Assembly (NCBI GenBank): GCA_037042185.1
Contig: JAXQJY010000030.1
Location: forward strand, 1,178,001 to 1,242,000
Length of the DNA: 64,000 bases
DNA from: Sordariomycetes sp. S80-01Y
Taxonomy: Eukaryota; Ascomycota; Sordariomycetes
Direction: 5' to 3'
Within the stretch, counting starts at the first letter, position 1; each line of letters begins with the position of its first letter. This document shows positions 34,001 through 45,345 of the stretch, in pieces. A program made the position numbers and the translations under genes. The notes under the pieces were generated by a model that was not told the origin of the DNA, searched no databases, and saw nothing but the letters and a program-made list of their open reading frames with translations.

Positions 34001-35786
34001 GGGCAACAGGCATCGAGTAGCGGTGACTGTTATCGTCGGCCATGATTAGCTTCTTTTCGTTGAATCTTTGTTCGGTAAGCCGAACAAGATGAGAGCGTTG
34101 CCGGGGCCGAGTGAGATCGAAGGAGCAAGGGAAAACACAACGCCGAAAGAGTAGAAGGTTCAAAGACTCCAAAAGACCCCAGGAACAAAGCACCAGATGG
34201 CCGAAACAAAGCGTAGAAATACCGAAACCGAGAGGCCCAGGAGATAAAGCTCTGTGCGGGTGTAGGTAGATGGTCCAGGAACAAGTGAAAGGATTTGCAA
34301 CGAGTATGATGGTGCCAGAAGATGTGGGTGAAGGGGTTATGTAGGATGCAGATAAGGGCGTTCCTGACAGGGTACTACTCAAGTCCTAGACTAGTAGTAG
34401 GGGTGATACTGTGTGAAAGAAGTGATAAAGGAGAGAGGCGATATGAAGAAGCTGATTCGGCAACCCCAACTCCTCCACAACATGGCTAGAGTTGAAGGTG
34501 AGATAACTTGGAGGGGTCTATTGAGACCTTGCGCCACATGCCCTCCGAGGTTTCCTGCATCAGAAAAGCTACCACGCAGTGCTAGCACAACGAGGAAACC
34601 TGGATATCGGACGAGAGCTGCATGTGTCGAGATCCGATGAACCTGCTCACAAGCGCACCTGCACGGCTGAGACTTCAGCAATTTTAACTCAACCAACTGG
34701 CATCTACCTCGTACGCAATAAGGATGCAGAATCGAGCGAATCCACTTGGTCTGCTGCCGCAAGCTACACGCCAGGGGGATTAAAAGGCCAGATGCGGAGA
34801 AGTGAGTGCCTTCAAACAAAACGCAACACAAATCCTTCACTTACGCATGAGCTGATCTGTGGCTGGCCATATCTTGCCTGAAAGCTTCGTCTCGTTCTTC
34901 GTCGTCAGAGTTTCGGCGCGTGGTTGGGACAGAGCGCGAGGGCAGAGCGCTGTCCCAGCCGTAGCGAGCTCCCTGAGTCAAGCCTGACGGAGGGGAGATG
35001 AGCGTGGAGCCAGAGCGTGCGGGCCGGTTGTAGAAGCCTGGAGGGGAGGCTAAGCTGGACATCGAGTAACGGCTCGGTCGGGAGAACATCGAAGGGAAGC
35101 CAGAGTTATGCTCGGGGGGTGTCGTCGGTTCCGACTGGTGGCCACCGCGGGACGCCTCTTCCTCCATCAACGCCAACTCTTGAGCCTCTTTCCGAAATTC
35201 CTGATCAAGTTTCTCCATCTCGAGCTCGAACCGGCGCCTCTGCTGTCGGATTCTTTCGTACTCCAACTTTTTCTTCTCGATCTGGTCCTACATCAGCCGT
35301 TGTCCGTTGGTTGCAAATTTTAGGAGGGACGTCGAATCATCGGGTATGGATCGAGGTCGGGTTGGGGGTGAAGCTCAGAGACATACCAGCTGGACCTTGT
35401 TGTATGACTGCTGCTTCGAAGTGTCAGCCAAGGCAACACACGAGCTTAGGGTCACAAGAGCGCAACAGCTCGGGGCCACAGAGCGCCGCACGGCAGCATC
35501 ACCATGTGCAAAAACTCACAGTATTGTAATCCTGGGAGGGATCAGGCCCACGCTGTGGTGAGGTGAACGGCATATTGGACATGGTCGGTACGCGGCCGGA
35601 TTCGGTGGTGAAGCGTCGAGGGAGGTTTGTTCGCGAGTCGGCGGCAGAGCCTTGCTGATACTGCGGCTGGTGTTGCTGCTGGGGCAGGCGGCCATTGCGC
35701 GGAGGTGTGACCAGCGACATGGTGCCCGTGTTCATGCTGGCACTCTCGGGAGGCGAGCGATGGGATCGGAAGGGGAAGTCGGACAT
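31028..35786 (-). CDS. PUMILIO/PUF RNA-binding protein, Puf4-like
   Basis: Six exons are inferred: 35786-35520, 35410-35387 (24 nt), 35287-34845, 34026-33858, 33462-32472 and 32418-31028, total 1094 residues. The N-terminal ~630 residues are disordered: SDFPFRSHRSPPESASM start, a charged coiled-coil-like stretch (EYERIRQQRRRFELEMEKLD), HRYSMPVARSRNG, and a Met/Asn/Gly-rich region. The PUM homology domain (~640-965) has eight repeats with typical base-contact helices (DQHGCRYLQKKLEE, DPFGNYLCQKLLEF, NTHGTRALQKMIEF, DLNGNHVIQKCLNK, HRHGCCVLQRCIDH, DPFGNYVVQYIIDL, HKFSSNVIEKCLRC, DSYGNYVVQTALDY). Order and residues resemble yeast Puf4, which binds 3' UTRs and promotes mRNA decay. A Gln/Asn/Gly-rich tail ends the protein. 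An alternative start at ATG 34043 would give an 855-residue form. Confidence 0.9.
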
Positions 35787-38700
35787 TTCGAAGACAACAA
35801 ACGGTATACACTATCGTGACAGTCCAATCGTACAGGATATCGGACAACGGGTCAGCCTGCTGCCGAGCGCATGGGACAATCGGCTCGGCGAGCAGAGTGT
35901 GGTACTCCTGAAGACAGGGATCAGCCAGCGCCCTCGACAGGGGACTCCACGGCGAGAGAGCGACAACGGTAGGACGATGATGGTACAGCGGGGGGAAAGG
36001 AGTAAGGTAGGTCGAAAATGCAAAGAGCAAGATCCGGATTGGACTTCAGGACTCGAGAGGAGGCGGGGTGGGAGTTGCATGCGGCGGTCTGTGGTGCACA
36101 GTCGTCAATGGGGATAACGGTTCGCACCCATTGGGCAGCAGGACGACGACGACAGCGGCAGCCCATCCAGAACAGCGCAGCGTCCGAGGCGGATTAGGGG
36201 AAGATGGTCCACAACACCGCCAGTGGTTGGTCGGCGATGACTAGCGTCCAACCCACCCGTCGGCCATTGTGGTGAGAGACGGTCTGCCAGCGGCGCCTAA
36301 ATCCCCAACGAGACCCCTGTCTGTCGGTCTGTTCCTGTGTTTCTGCCCGCACGGCGACTTGAAGCGAGTGCAGCCCGCAGGCAGAATTGCCGCAGCTATG
36401 CCATCATCCGGCGCAAGGGTAGCATGTAGTAGGGCATAAGCAGGGTCGTCGACGTACAGTAACGTCCTGGAGAGACCACAGGTCGAAATTCGACCGAATG
36501 TGGAAGGGCCACCATGTGGGAGGATGCGAAGAGGAGGAGACGGGTGTCCGAGGTTGAGGTGAGAGATGACAACTTACTTGGAGTACTCTGGGTCTTTTTT
36601 CGACTGCGAGGCGTTGTTGATTCTGCGATGCTGTTCACCTAACGTTTTGAATCGGATCTGCCCTCGTCGTGGATGGGGCAGGGAAGAGCTGGCTGTCTGG
36701 AACCTCGAGGAATAGGTTTGGCATACGTGAGCTTCAGCAAAGTCTAAATCCTGAAAATCCTCAGAGCTTGGAGAAAAAGAAGATAAAGTCAAGAATTGCG
36801 AAGACGAGACTTAGGGAAAGGAGGGGAAGAAGTCACAGATTCAAGTTGTGGGCTTAGATGTCGAGCCCAGTTGAGTCGAGGCTGGTATCCCGCAGGGAAG
36901 GAAGCGACCAGCCTACCGTAACCGCACCTCCTGCGCCGGCAGCCATTTTTTATGCCACCTACCAGGTACTATAGGTACCTCAAATATGGAGCACTTTGCC
37001 AGTTTTGCATAGTGAATTTGACATTCAGCAAAGTTCACTACTGTCATCGTATTGCAAAATGCCTGATTCAGATATAGCGGGTTCCTGTTACCGAGTACTA
37101 ATGGCAACCAGAGTGGTTTGGGATGGTCCAGCCATGAGTCTGTCCTCGGACGTCAACCACACTCGTTGTAGGCTATTGACTTCGAATCCAGCCACCTCCT
37201 CTCGATGTTTCCCCATGAGTCAACCCTGGGTGTGACGCAGGAGCAGCCAAAATAACGAAGCCTCATAGGCAGAACAGAGGGGCCCTCTGGATCGACATAT
37301 TCCTTTGGAAACCCCGCAGAGCATCCCAAGCCACTTCATGCTGCCCCTCAAAGTTGCCTCAACCTGACAAACCAGGTTCCCCGTGGCGTGAAGCCAAATG
37401 TCCTAACGACCATACCATGCCACCTCGGGCGTAGACGAGGGGCAACGTACAGGCGAGCGATGGAGAGATCTGTGCACAGGAGACCCCTCCGGCGAAAGAC
37501 TCTGCTGGGAAGAAGGTCTACTGCTCAAGGTTGCGCAAGATGCATCACAATCGTGTGCCAGATAACGCTTCACTAACTTCTAAAACCAACACCGAGCCAA
37601 TTCTAGTAAAAACACTTGTGATGTCTGTTTAGGTTTAGTTAGGGCTAACTCTCCTAACAAATCGACTGCATCGTCCAATCTGCAATACTTCTGTCAAAGA
37701 AGCGGTGAAGGCATCTGGGTCCTCCCCCCGCCTCCAAATCGACGGCGCCAAGAGCGAACATTCTTTAGGGGCGCTGCTCCACACCGCAATGGACTTCAGC
37801 ATCATCATGGGCTTGAAACCCACTATTGGCATCCGAGCGGACACACAAATGAACAGGGCTAGTTTTGCGTCAGTAACTTCAAGATTGTGCATCGGATCAC
37901 GGCAGACACTCGGGCCTTTTGTAACTTGACTCAAAACTACAAAGAGGAGCATCGGTTGGTTACGCGCTACTGTTGAGCGCTCTCACAGCCTGCGGTAAAC
38001 ATGTAAAACGGCCCGCTGCCCCTTCCCCCCTTTCTCATTCACATCTTTTGAATTAGTAGGTCCGGAGCTATTGACAATTCAGAGAGTCCGCCTATTTAAG
38101 CCATTCTAGTTGATACTCAGGTCTGATCTCGACATATTCGCGAATAGGCCATAGAGATCTCTCGCGTTCTTCCTCGCAACATTTGATAATCGATCCTTAT
38201 GTAACCTTTCTCAAGTTCAATCAACCGTGGGCTGCGATGCCTCAGCTGGTGTTCAGTGCTGCATCAGGGTGCCTATGCTGTCCCACCCGGAGCCATTCTG
38301 CTCGCCCATGAAAAGGATGAATCTTTGTTCCCCTTGCTCCCATTGAATTCCAGTCAGCCCAGAACGTCTGACACCACAAATTTTGGCAATATTCCGGAGT
38401 GGCGGTCGCTTCACGGTCTCACAAGGAACCACACTCACGACTGTACATCATGATAGCCATTCGCCCTCATTTGCTAATTCTTATATATATAAAGTTTCTT
38501 GCCTTTCAATTCGTCGTATTCCATGTCCAACAGAAAACAATTGAGTGACGCACGGCCCAGCTGTCCTCCTGTCCAAAGGTCAAACATCAGCAAGTGCGGA
38601 CGAGGGACTCGGAGGGGATGACAGGTTCTCCAAGTAAATGAACGGTTTTATTCAGCGCAGCTTCGTCGCTCTCGGTTGCAACTCCCCTCATCGCACAGCA

Positions 38701-39519
38701 GAGTACTCGTTCCTCGAGGTGTTGTATTCAGCAACACTGTCCTATCTGTCTGCACGCCAAGTCGTGCGTCCTAGATATCTTCAGAGCCTCATGATTTGAG
38801 TCGAACAGCGCCCAGTTGTTCTAAAGGTTAGTTTAGGTGAGATGGCGATATTGTGGGAAAACTCATGTGAAAGGCCTTGGGAAGAAAGAGGCCATTCAAT
38901 ACTAATGAAGGTACAGGTAAACGGCAGCTTTCCCAGATGTATCAGAGTCCCGAGATGACAGCCATTTCTTAAGCTTGCCTCTGCGTCTTTCTTCGTCCAG
39001 ACCAAGGTGAATGTCATCTGGGCCTTCTCCTAGAGGCCGCAATCAGCCGTCACTGCCCACATTTTCTAGTCAAAAAGAAAGTCTAGTAGGAGTCGTGCCT
39101 AAGTGCTGAGTTGTACTAGCAAGCTCGCACTGGTCGAATGGGTCCAGATGATGTCCTCTGAGGGACTGTTGCGCCGCGCGCCCCAACGGACGAGCATACC
39201 TTTTTTTTGGAGCAGGCATGGTGCTGAACCTAAGGCGGGTAACTGCATTGTCCCGTGCCGATAAATATACCAAGCCAGCATTAGACACTGTTTGAGAGTC
39301 TGTGCCTGCGCAACTGCCCTGACATCCGATGGAATCTGCTAAAAGTTCGATGCGATCCCCACACTAGCATGACACCACATGCATTAGCCCAATTCGCAAG
39401 GAATGCGGGGGAACGAATCCCAGGTGCAGTCGGCGGCCACCGAGCCCATTGAAAATCGTCACAAAACCCCCAGTTTTCTCCAGGGTCTCCCTCTTCATCT
39501 CAGTATGGCAGCATGACAC
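35787..39519. other. Gene-poor region, 3.7 kb
   Basis: Upstream of the PUF gene to the bZIP gene. I find no supported gene. Points seen: an imperfect palindromic GGTACC cluster at 36956-36983; a minus-strand ATG frame of 105 codons (37635-37952) without recognisable motif; a somewhat A/T-richer stretch from about 37.5 to 38.6 kb; a TATATATATAAA element at 38482-38493 followed 30 bp later by a 32-codon ATG frame (38523-38621); and another TATA-like ATAAATATA near 39260 that could serve the bZIP gene. Confidence 0.4.
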
Positions 39520-40785
39520 ATGACAGCTCCTGCATCCATTGCAACGCCACCTCTCACATTGCCCAGCATGTCGGCGGGATCTGACGAGGCAAAGAAACAG
39601 GAGACGCGTCGCGTTGCCAACATGACTCCTGAGCAGGTGTCGAGGAAACGCGCCGTAGATAGGTCGAATCAGCGGACTCACCGGGCTAAGAACAAGGCGT
39701 ATATCCAGCATTTGGAGGGCAAGGTTGCCGAGTTGACGTACAGCCTGGAGCAGGCGCAGGCGAAGCTGTCGAGCTATCAATCCCAGGATATTACAAATCG
39801 TCAGGGGAAAATAGCTACACCGTCTCCATCGGCACCACATACCGTTGTGTCACAAGCGGACCACTGCAATAGAAGCATTGTCGCCACCAACACAGTGGGC
39901 AACGACTTCCCTGTGGCAGATCCTCTGCCTGACGAGGACGGAAATAGCCTGTCCTTCGACTTCGGCTCAGGGATTACTGTGAATTCACTCGACTCGCCGT
40001 CAGAGCTCACCTTTATGGGTCTCGGCCTTGACAAGATGCGGGATCGGGACGGGTCGAAAGCGTTGAAGGCTCTGCTAAGACCGGCTGACCCGTCAACTTC
40101 AGAAGCCAATGGATGCGAAACACCAATATGGCAACAGATGCCAAATAACCTGCCACCAATGTGCGAGCTGGACGAGGTCATCATCAATAAGTCGCAAGAC
40201 TGGAGACAAAAGCTCCTGATATCGGCTCGCCAACTATCAGAGCCCGGTGATTGTCGCTTCCCTAGCATATCATCTCTCCTCAATCAGCCACCCGGCCACG
40301 AGGACAACATGGCGCGGCCAGCGTCTGGCGTAGTCACCGCCGAGGTCTTCGACTCGCAGGTTCGCTCCCTCGTCGAACGCATCGCCTTCATGTATAAAAT
40401 CTCATACTACATACGTTGGCTCGTCTGCCAATCAGAGCATTCCTACTACGCGATGCCCGAATTTATGAGACCGACCCAGCTGCAGCGAACAGTATCTCAC
40501 CCGGCCTGGGTAGACCTCATCACCTGGCCAGAGGCTAGGGACGACCTTATCAAGAAGATGGATTGGGGCGTATACGGAACATTTCGCGAGCTGACGGCGG
40601 CAACGGTGTCGGTGACCTGGCCTTATGCGAATTCAGGAGCTTTTACGGAGGGCGCCGATGGTCAGAGTCTCAGGTTAAGCCCGCTATTTGAGGATCACGT
40701 TAGGGACTTGAAGAACTGGGCAATAGATCAGGAGGTGGCTGATATGTACCCATGCATGAGTCTGTATGTGAAGCCACGGCGGTGA
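39520..40785 (+). CDS. bZIP transcription factor with C-terminal DUF3425
   Basis: An intronless 421-residue frame. The basic region and zipper lie at about residues 35-85: TPEQVSRKRAVDRSNQRTHR followed by AKNKAYIQHLEGKVAELTYS and heptad leucines; NxxxxRxxR-type spacing is degenerate (N at SNQRTHRAKN). The middle is acidic and disordered. The C-terminal ~170 residues match the DUF3425 type common in Pezizomycotina: FMYKISYYIRWLVCQSEHSY, MPEFMRPTQLQ, HPAWVDLITWPEARDDL and KKMDWGVYGTFRELTA, ending in a short MYPCMSLYVKPRR. Such proteins are putative DNA-binding regulators with expanded, lineage-variable families; targets are unknown. No gene cluster surrounds it. Confidence 0.88.
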   Translation: MTAPASIATPPLTLPSMSAGSDEAKKQETRRVANMTPEQVSRKRAVDRSNQRTHRAKNKAYIQHLEGKVAELTYSLEQAQAKLSSYQSQDITNRQGKIATPSPSAPHTVVSQADHCNRSIVATNTVGNDFPVADPLPDEDGNSLSFDFGSGITVNSLDSPSELTFMGLGLDKMRDRDGSKALKALLRPADPSTSEANGCETPIWQQMPNNLPPMCELDEVIINKSQDWRQKLLISARQLSEPGDCRFPSISSLLNQPPGHEDNMARPASGVVTAEVFDSQVRSLVERIAFMYKISYYIRWLVCQSEHSYYAMPEFMRPTQLQRTVSHPAWVDLITWPEARDDLIKKMDWGVYGTFRELTAATVSVTWPYANSGAFTEGADGQSLRLSPLFEDHVRDLKNWAIDQEVADMYPCMSLYVKPRR

Positions 40786-41677
40786 CGGGAGCCGAGGTGA
40801 GCTTTGTCGTCCAAACAAGCAGCTGGAAATCATGTGCAATTACTTTTGTCTAAATACAAAGCTCTATCTCATGCTTCCATGCCTTTGTCGTATGGGATCT
40901 GAATACGCGGCTTCAGATCATTGCAGGCTACAGGTCGCTGAGACAGGAGAAGCAAGGGTCATTGTAGAAAGAGATCCATAGGCTGATGTAGACTAGGCTT
41001 GGAAATAATGTACTGGACTTAGTGCACTCCGGTACCAAAAGCAAAATATCTTCCACAATCTCATATCACACAGAGACTAAGCGCAACGGGCGTCTGTTGA
41101 GAACCTGGAGGAACGCAGCATTTCCGATATCGACACAAGCGACTGGGCCAAGTGTGCTAAGAGCTTCAGTGAAATCCTGCTATAAGCTTCCAGACGAAGT
41201 GATCGAACTGTTGCCCAAGGTTACAGATAGAGCTACTTGCTCCTTGAAAGTGAGTGTGATAATAGCGGGTTCGCTTGCTAGATCTCTGTTTGAGTGTAAC
41301 ACCATGACGAGCCATTACCGAAAGACCTCGTTGACGATTGAGCAAACGTCGTTGGGGAGCTGAATTTATAAGTTGCCTCTTGCCGTGTGGAGATATCACT
41401 TCTTCCACTCAAGCACTACAAGAGACCTTTTGTTGCGCGGGAACAGGTCCCAAATGTAGAATACGCATCCATCCAAGCTCTTTTTCTTGTTGTCGCAGGG
41501 TAGGCTGCTCGGCGTGAGTCGTCCCCCACCGCACCTCCGAGCGGCCCCACCTCCGGCGGTCGCGGGGCACAACTTTTTCCAACGGCATCTTCGCATTCCA
41601 TCCGCGCGACCGTCAACCTCGCAACCTCTCTTCCTCTTGGTTACGCGACCCATGTATGCCCTGAGGTGACCTTCAAG
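40786..41677. other. Intergenic region upstream of RPC2
   Basis: These 892 bp hold the bZIP 3' end and the RPC2 promoter. A 113-codon frame (41022-41363) starts from a non-ATG codon and is rejected. Confidence 0.5.
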
Positions 41678-44600
41678 ATGCCTTTGGTCGACGATGGCTT
41701 CGAGGCCCTGCTCGAGCCCTTCTACAACGGCAAGAAGCTGACCGATCCGATCTCGACCAAGGAAGACAAGTTCCAGCTCCTGCCGGCATTCTTGAAGGTG
41801 AAGGGTAGGTTCTCGATGCCCCGATGGGCGCGACATCACAGCTAACTCTGTATCGTAGGTCTTGTGAAACAGTATGTCGAACTGACTGAATGCGACTCCC
41901 GAATGCGACTGACTAGAGACAAGGCACCTTGACTCATACAACCATTTCGTCGAGCAGGAGATCAAGGAGATTGTGCGCGCCAACCGCACCATTCGCAGCG
42001 ATGTCGACAGCAATTTCTGGCTAGAGTACGCATGAAAAGGCAGGACCGACCGAGCACGATGCTGACGAGATGCAGGTTTACGGACATCCGGGTCGACCGA
42101 CCGCGGCGCCAGGATCACCAGGATCAGAAAACCCAGAACGAAGTAACGCCTATGGAGTGTCGCCTCCGTGACATGACCTACGCCGCACCCATCGTCGTCG
42201 ACATTGTATACATCCGAGACAAGCAAAAGATCATGCGACGAAACGTACCCCTCGGCCGAATGCCCGTCATGCTGCGAAGTTCCAAGTGCCGCCTCGGAGG
42301 AGCGAACAACACCCAGATGGAGAAGATGAACGAGTGCCCGCTGGATCCAGGAGGCTACTTCATTATCAACGGCACGGAGAAGGTCATCCTGATCCAGGAG
42401 CAGCTGAGTAAGAACCGTGTCATCGTGGAGGCGGATGAGAAGAACAATGTTATCTCGGCGTCGGTCACTAGCTCTACGCACGAGAGGAAGTCGAAGACAT
42501 ATGTGACTCTGAAGAAAGACAAGATCATGCTCACGCACAACGTTTTGGTGGAGGGCATCCCAATCGTCATCATCTTGAAGGCGCTGGGTGGACTGTCAGA
42601 CTACGAAATCATGCAGCTGGTGGCCGGTTCAGACGGGCGGTATCAAGATGAGTTCCTGATCAACTTCGACGAAGCGACCAAGGCGCAGGTCTTTACCCAA
42701 CACCAGGCGTTGGAGTACATCGGTCAGAGGGTGAAGATGGGATCACGAAGGGCACAGTTCGGCCCGCAGGTACGGCGGAACAATGTCGAAGAGGGTCTGG
42801 ACGCGCTGGCAAACTTGGTTATTGCTCACGTTCCCATTGAGGGACTGGACTTTTATCCCAAAGCTATTTACGTCGCCATGATGACCAGGAGGGTGCTCGT
42901 CGCGGCTCACGACCCCAAGTTGGTTGACGATCGTGATTTCGTCGGCAACAAGCGTTTGGAATTGGCTGGGCAGTTGCTGTCCCTGCTGTTCGAAGATCTT
43001 TTCAAGCGCTTCACCATGGAGGTCAAGACGTCCATTGACAAGTTCCTCAAGAAGAACAACAGGGCGGTCCCCCTCGACGCTGTGCAGATGATTTCAAACC
43101 ACGCGAACAGCATCGGCATGGGCATCAACCGCGCCATCCAGACCGGCAACTGGAACGTCAAGCGATTCAACATGAACCGAGCGGGTGTCACGCACGTTCT
43201 TAGCCGTCTTAGTTACATTGCCGCCCTCGGTATGATGACGCGTATCAGCAGTCAGTTCGAGAAGACGCGAAAGGTCTCCGGACCTCGTGCCCTACAACCA
43301 TCGCAGTGGGGTATGTTGTGCCCATCCGACACACCCGAAGGTGAAGCCTGCGGTCTGGTCAAGAACCTGGCTTTGATGACGCACATTACGACAAACGTGG
43401 ATGAAGCCCCCGTCAAGAGGTGGATATTCACCCTGGACGCGGGCGTCGAGCCCATCAGAAACTTCTCTGGTGCTGAAATGCATCGCGAGGGGAGTTACAT
43501 CATTCACATCAACGGAACGCCGTTCGCGTTGACGAGGAACCCAAAGCGCTTCGCCAACAGGTTCCGGACGATGCGCCGCAGAGGATGGGTATCGCCATTC
43601 GTGAGCATCAACATCAACACGCACTTCAACGCAGTCCATATTGCTACTGATGAAGGCCGCATCTGCCGGCCATACATCATCGTCAAGAATGGGCAGCAAA
43701 AGCTCAGGCCCGAGCACCTGCGTCTCTTGCAGATGGGCAAGGCCACATTCGACGACTTCCTCAAGAACGGCATCGTCGAGTATCTCGACGTCAACGAAGA
43801 GCAAGACACGCTTATAACCATATACGAAGAGAACATTACGCAAAGCACGACACATCTGGAGATCGAGCCCTTCACCATCTTAGGTGCCGTGGCCGGTCTC
43901 ATCCCATTCCCACACCACAACCAATCTCCTCGAAACACATACCAATGTGCCATGGGTAAGCAAGCCATCGGCGCCATCGCTTACAACCAATTCAACCGAA
44001 TCGACACGCTGCTGTATACCCTGGTATATCCGCAGCGACCGATGGTCATCAGCAAGACCATTGAACTTGTACACTACGACAAACTCCCCGCCGGACAGAA
44101 TGCCACCGTGGTGGTCATGTCGTACTCCGGCTACGATATCGAAGATGCCCTTGTATTGAACAAGGCCTCCATCGATCGAGGCTTCGGCCGTTGCCAGGTC
44201 TTCCGCAAATACACCACCGAGCTCCAGAAATATCCCAACGGACGGAGGGAGCAGATTGGAGACCCGGACGATGAGATAACCGAAGATGGGAAGCGACAGA
44301 GGATCGCCAAGCATGAAGCCCTCGACAATGATGGTCTCGCTACCGTTGGGTACCGCATCAAGAGCGGCGAGGCCATGGTCCGCAAGATCACGCCCATCGA
44401 CCAGACCACCACCGGGATAGGGATGGACCGCGGCCCTAGCGAGAGCCGCGACTCCTCCATCTCGTACCGCATCCCGGACCCGGCGTACATCGACAAGGTC
44501 ATGGTCTCGAGGACGGAGCGTGACACCACAGTCGTGAAAGTGCAGACTCGGCAGACCCGCCGGCCGGAGCTGGGCGACAAGTTCTCCTCCCGTCACGGAC

Positions 44601-45310
44601 AGAAGGGCGTCGTCGGCATCATCGTCGACCAGGAGGACATGCCCTTCGCCGACAACGGCGTCACCCCCGACATCATCATGAACCCCCACGGTTTCCCGTC
44701 CCGAATGACGGTGGGCAAGCTCCTGGAGTGCCTGACCGGCAAAGCCGCCGTCCTCGACGGCCGCAAAGACTACGGCTTCGGCGACGCCTTCCGCAGCCAC
44801 CCCGTGGAGCAGGTCAGCGAGGTCCTCCTCAACCACGGCTTCTCCTGGGAGGGCAAGGATTACTTCACCTCAGGCCTGACGGGAGAGCCCCTGGAAGCGT
44901 ACATCTTCAACGGCCCCATCTACTACCAGCGACTCAAGCACATGGTCCAGGACAAGATGCACTCCCGCTCCCGCGGGCCCCGCGCCATCCTCACCCGGCA
45001 GCCTACAGAAGGTCGTTCGCGCGACGGCGGTCTGCGTCTGGGAGAAATGGAGCGCGATTGTCTCATCGCCTACGGCGCGTCCCAGCTGCTGCTCGAGAGG
45101 CTAATGATCTCATCCGACGGCGTGCAGATCGACATCTGCCAGCAGTGCGGGCTGTTCGGCTACAAGGGGTACTGCCATACGTGCAAGAGCACTCGCGAGG
45201 TTACGAAGATGCAGATGCCGTACGCGGCGAAGCTGTTGGTACAGGAGCTGATCAGCATGAATGTTGGCGTGAGGTTACAGTTGGAGGATGAATTTCCCCA
45301 CCCGAGATAG
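41678..45310 (+). CDS. RPC2: RNA polymerase III second-largest subunit RPC2 (RET1/RPC128)
   Basis: Exons are 41678-41804, 41859-41871 (13 nt), 41924-42025 and 42076-45310, total 1158 residues, close to yeast Ret1. The joins give LPAFLKVKGLVKQHLDSYNH and FWLEFTDIRV, both diagnostic of the Pol III rather than the Pol II paralogue. Conserved segments follow in order: ECPLDPGGYFIINGTEKVIL, VTSSTHERKSKTYV, DDRDFVGNKRLELAGQLLSL, KVSGPRALQPSQWGMLCPSD, PAGQNATVVVMSYSGYDIED and the active-site stretch LGDKFSSRHGQKGVVGI. A C-terminal zinc-binding CxxC...CxxC lies at about 1102-1117 (CQQCGLFGYKGYCHTC). The protein forms the catalytic centre with RPC1 and makes tRNA and 5S rRNA. It starts without the basic N-terminal extension of the yeast protein. 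Confidence 0.97.
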
Positions 45311-45345
45311 CGGAGATCATGTATAATCAAGAGAAATATGGCAGC

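Noticed and set aside
37170-37210. TTCGAATCC resembling a tRNA T-loop
   Set aside because: The flanking bases do not pair into a T-stem, and no acceptor, D or anticodon arm can be laid out around it.
37635-37952. A 105-codon minus-strand ATG frame in an A/T-richer stretch, considered as a decayed gene or element
   Set aside because: No family resemblance, no flanking repeats and no adjoining exons were found.
43880-44836. A 318-codon minus-strand frame opposite RPC2
   Set aside because: Same artefact: it lies wholly inside a conserved exon and has no motif or start context of its own.
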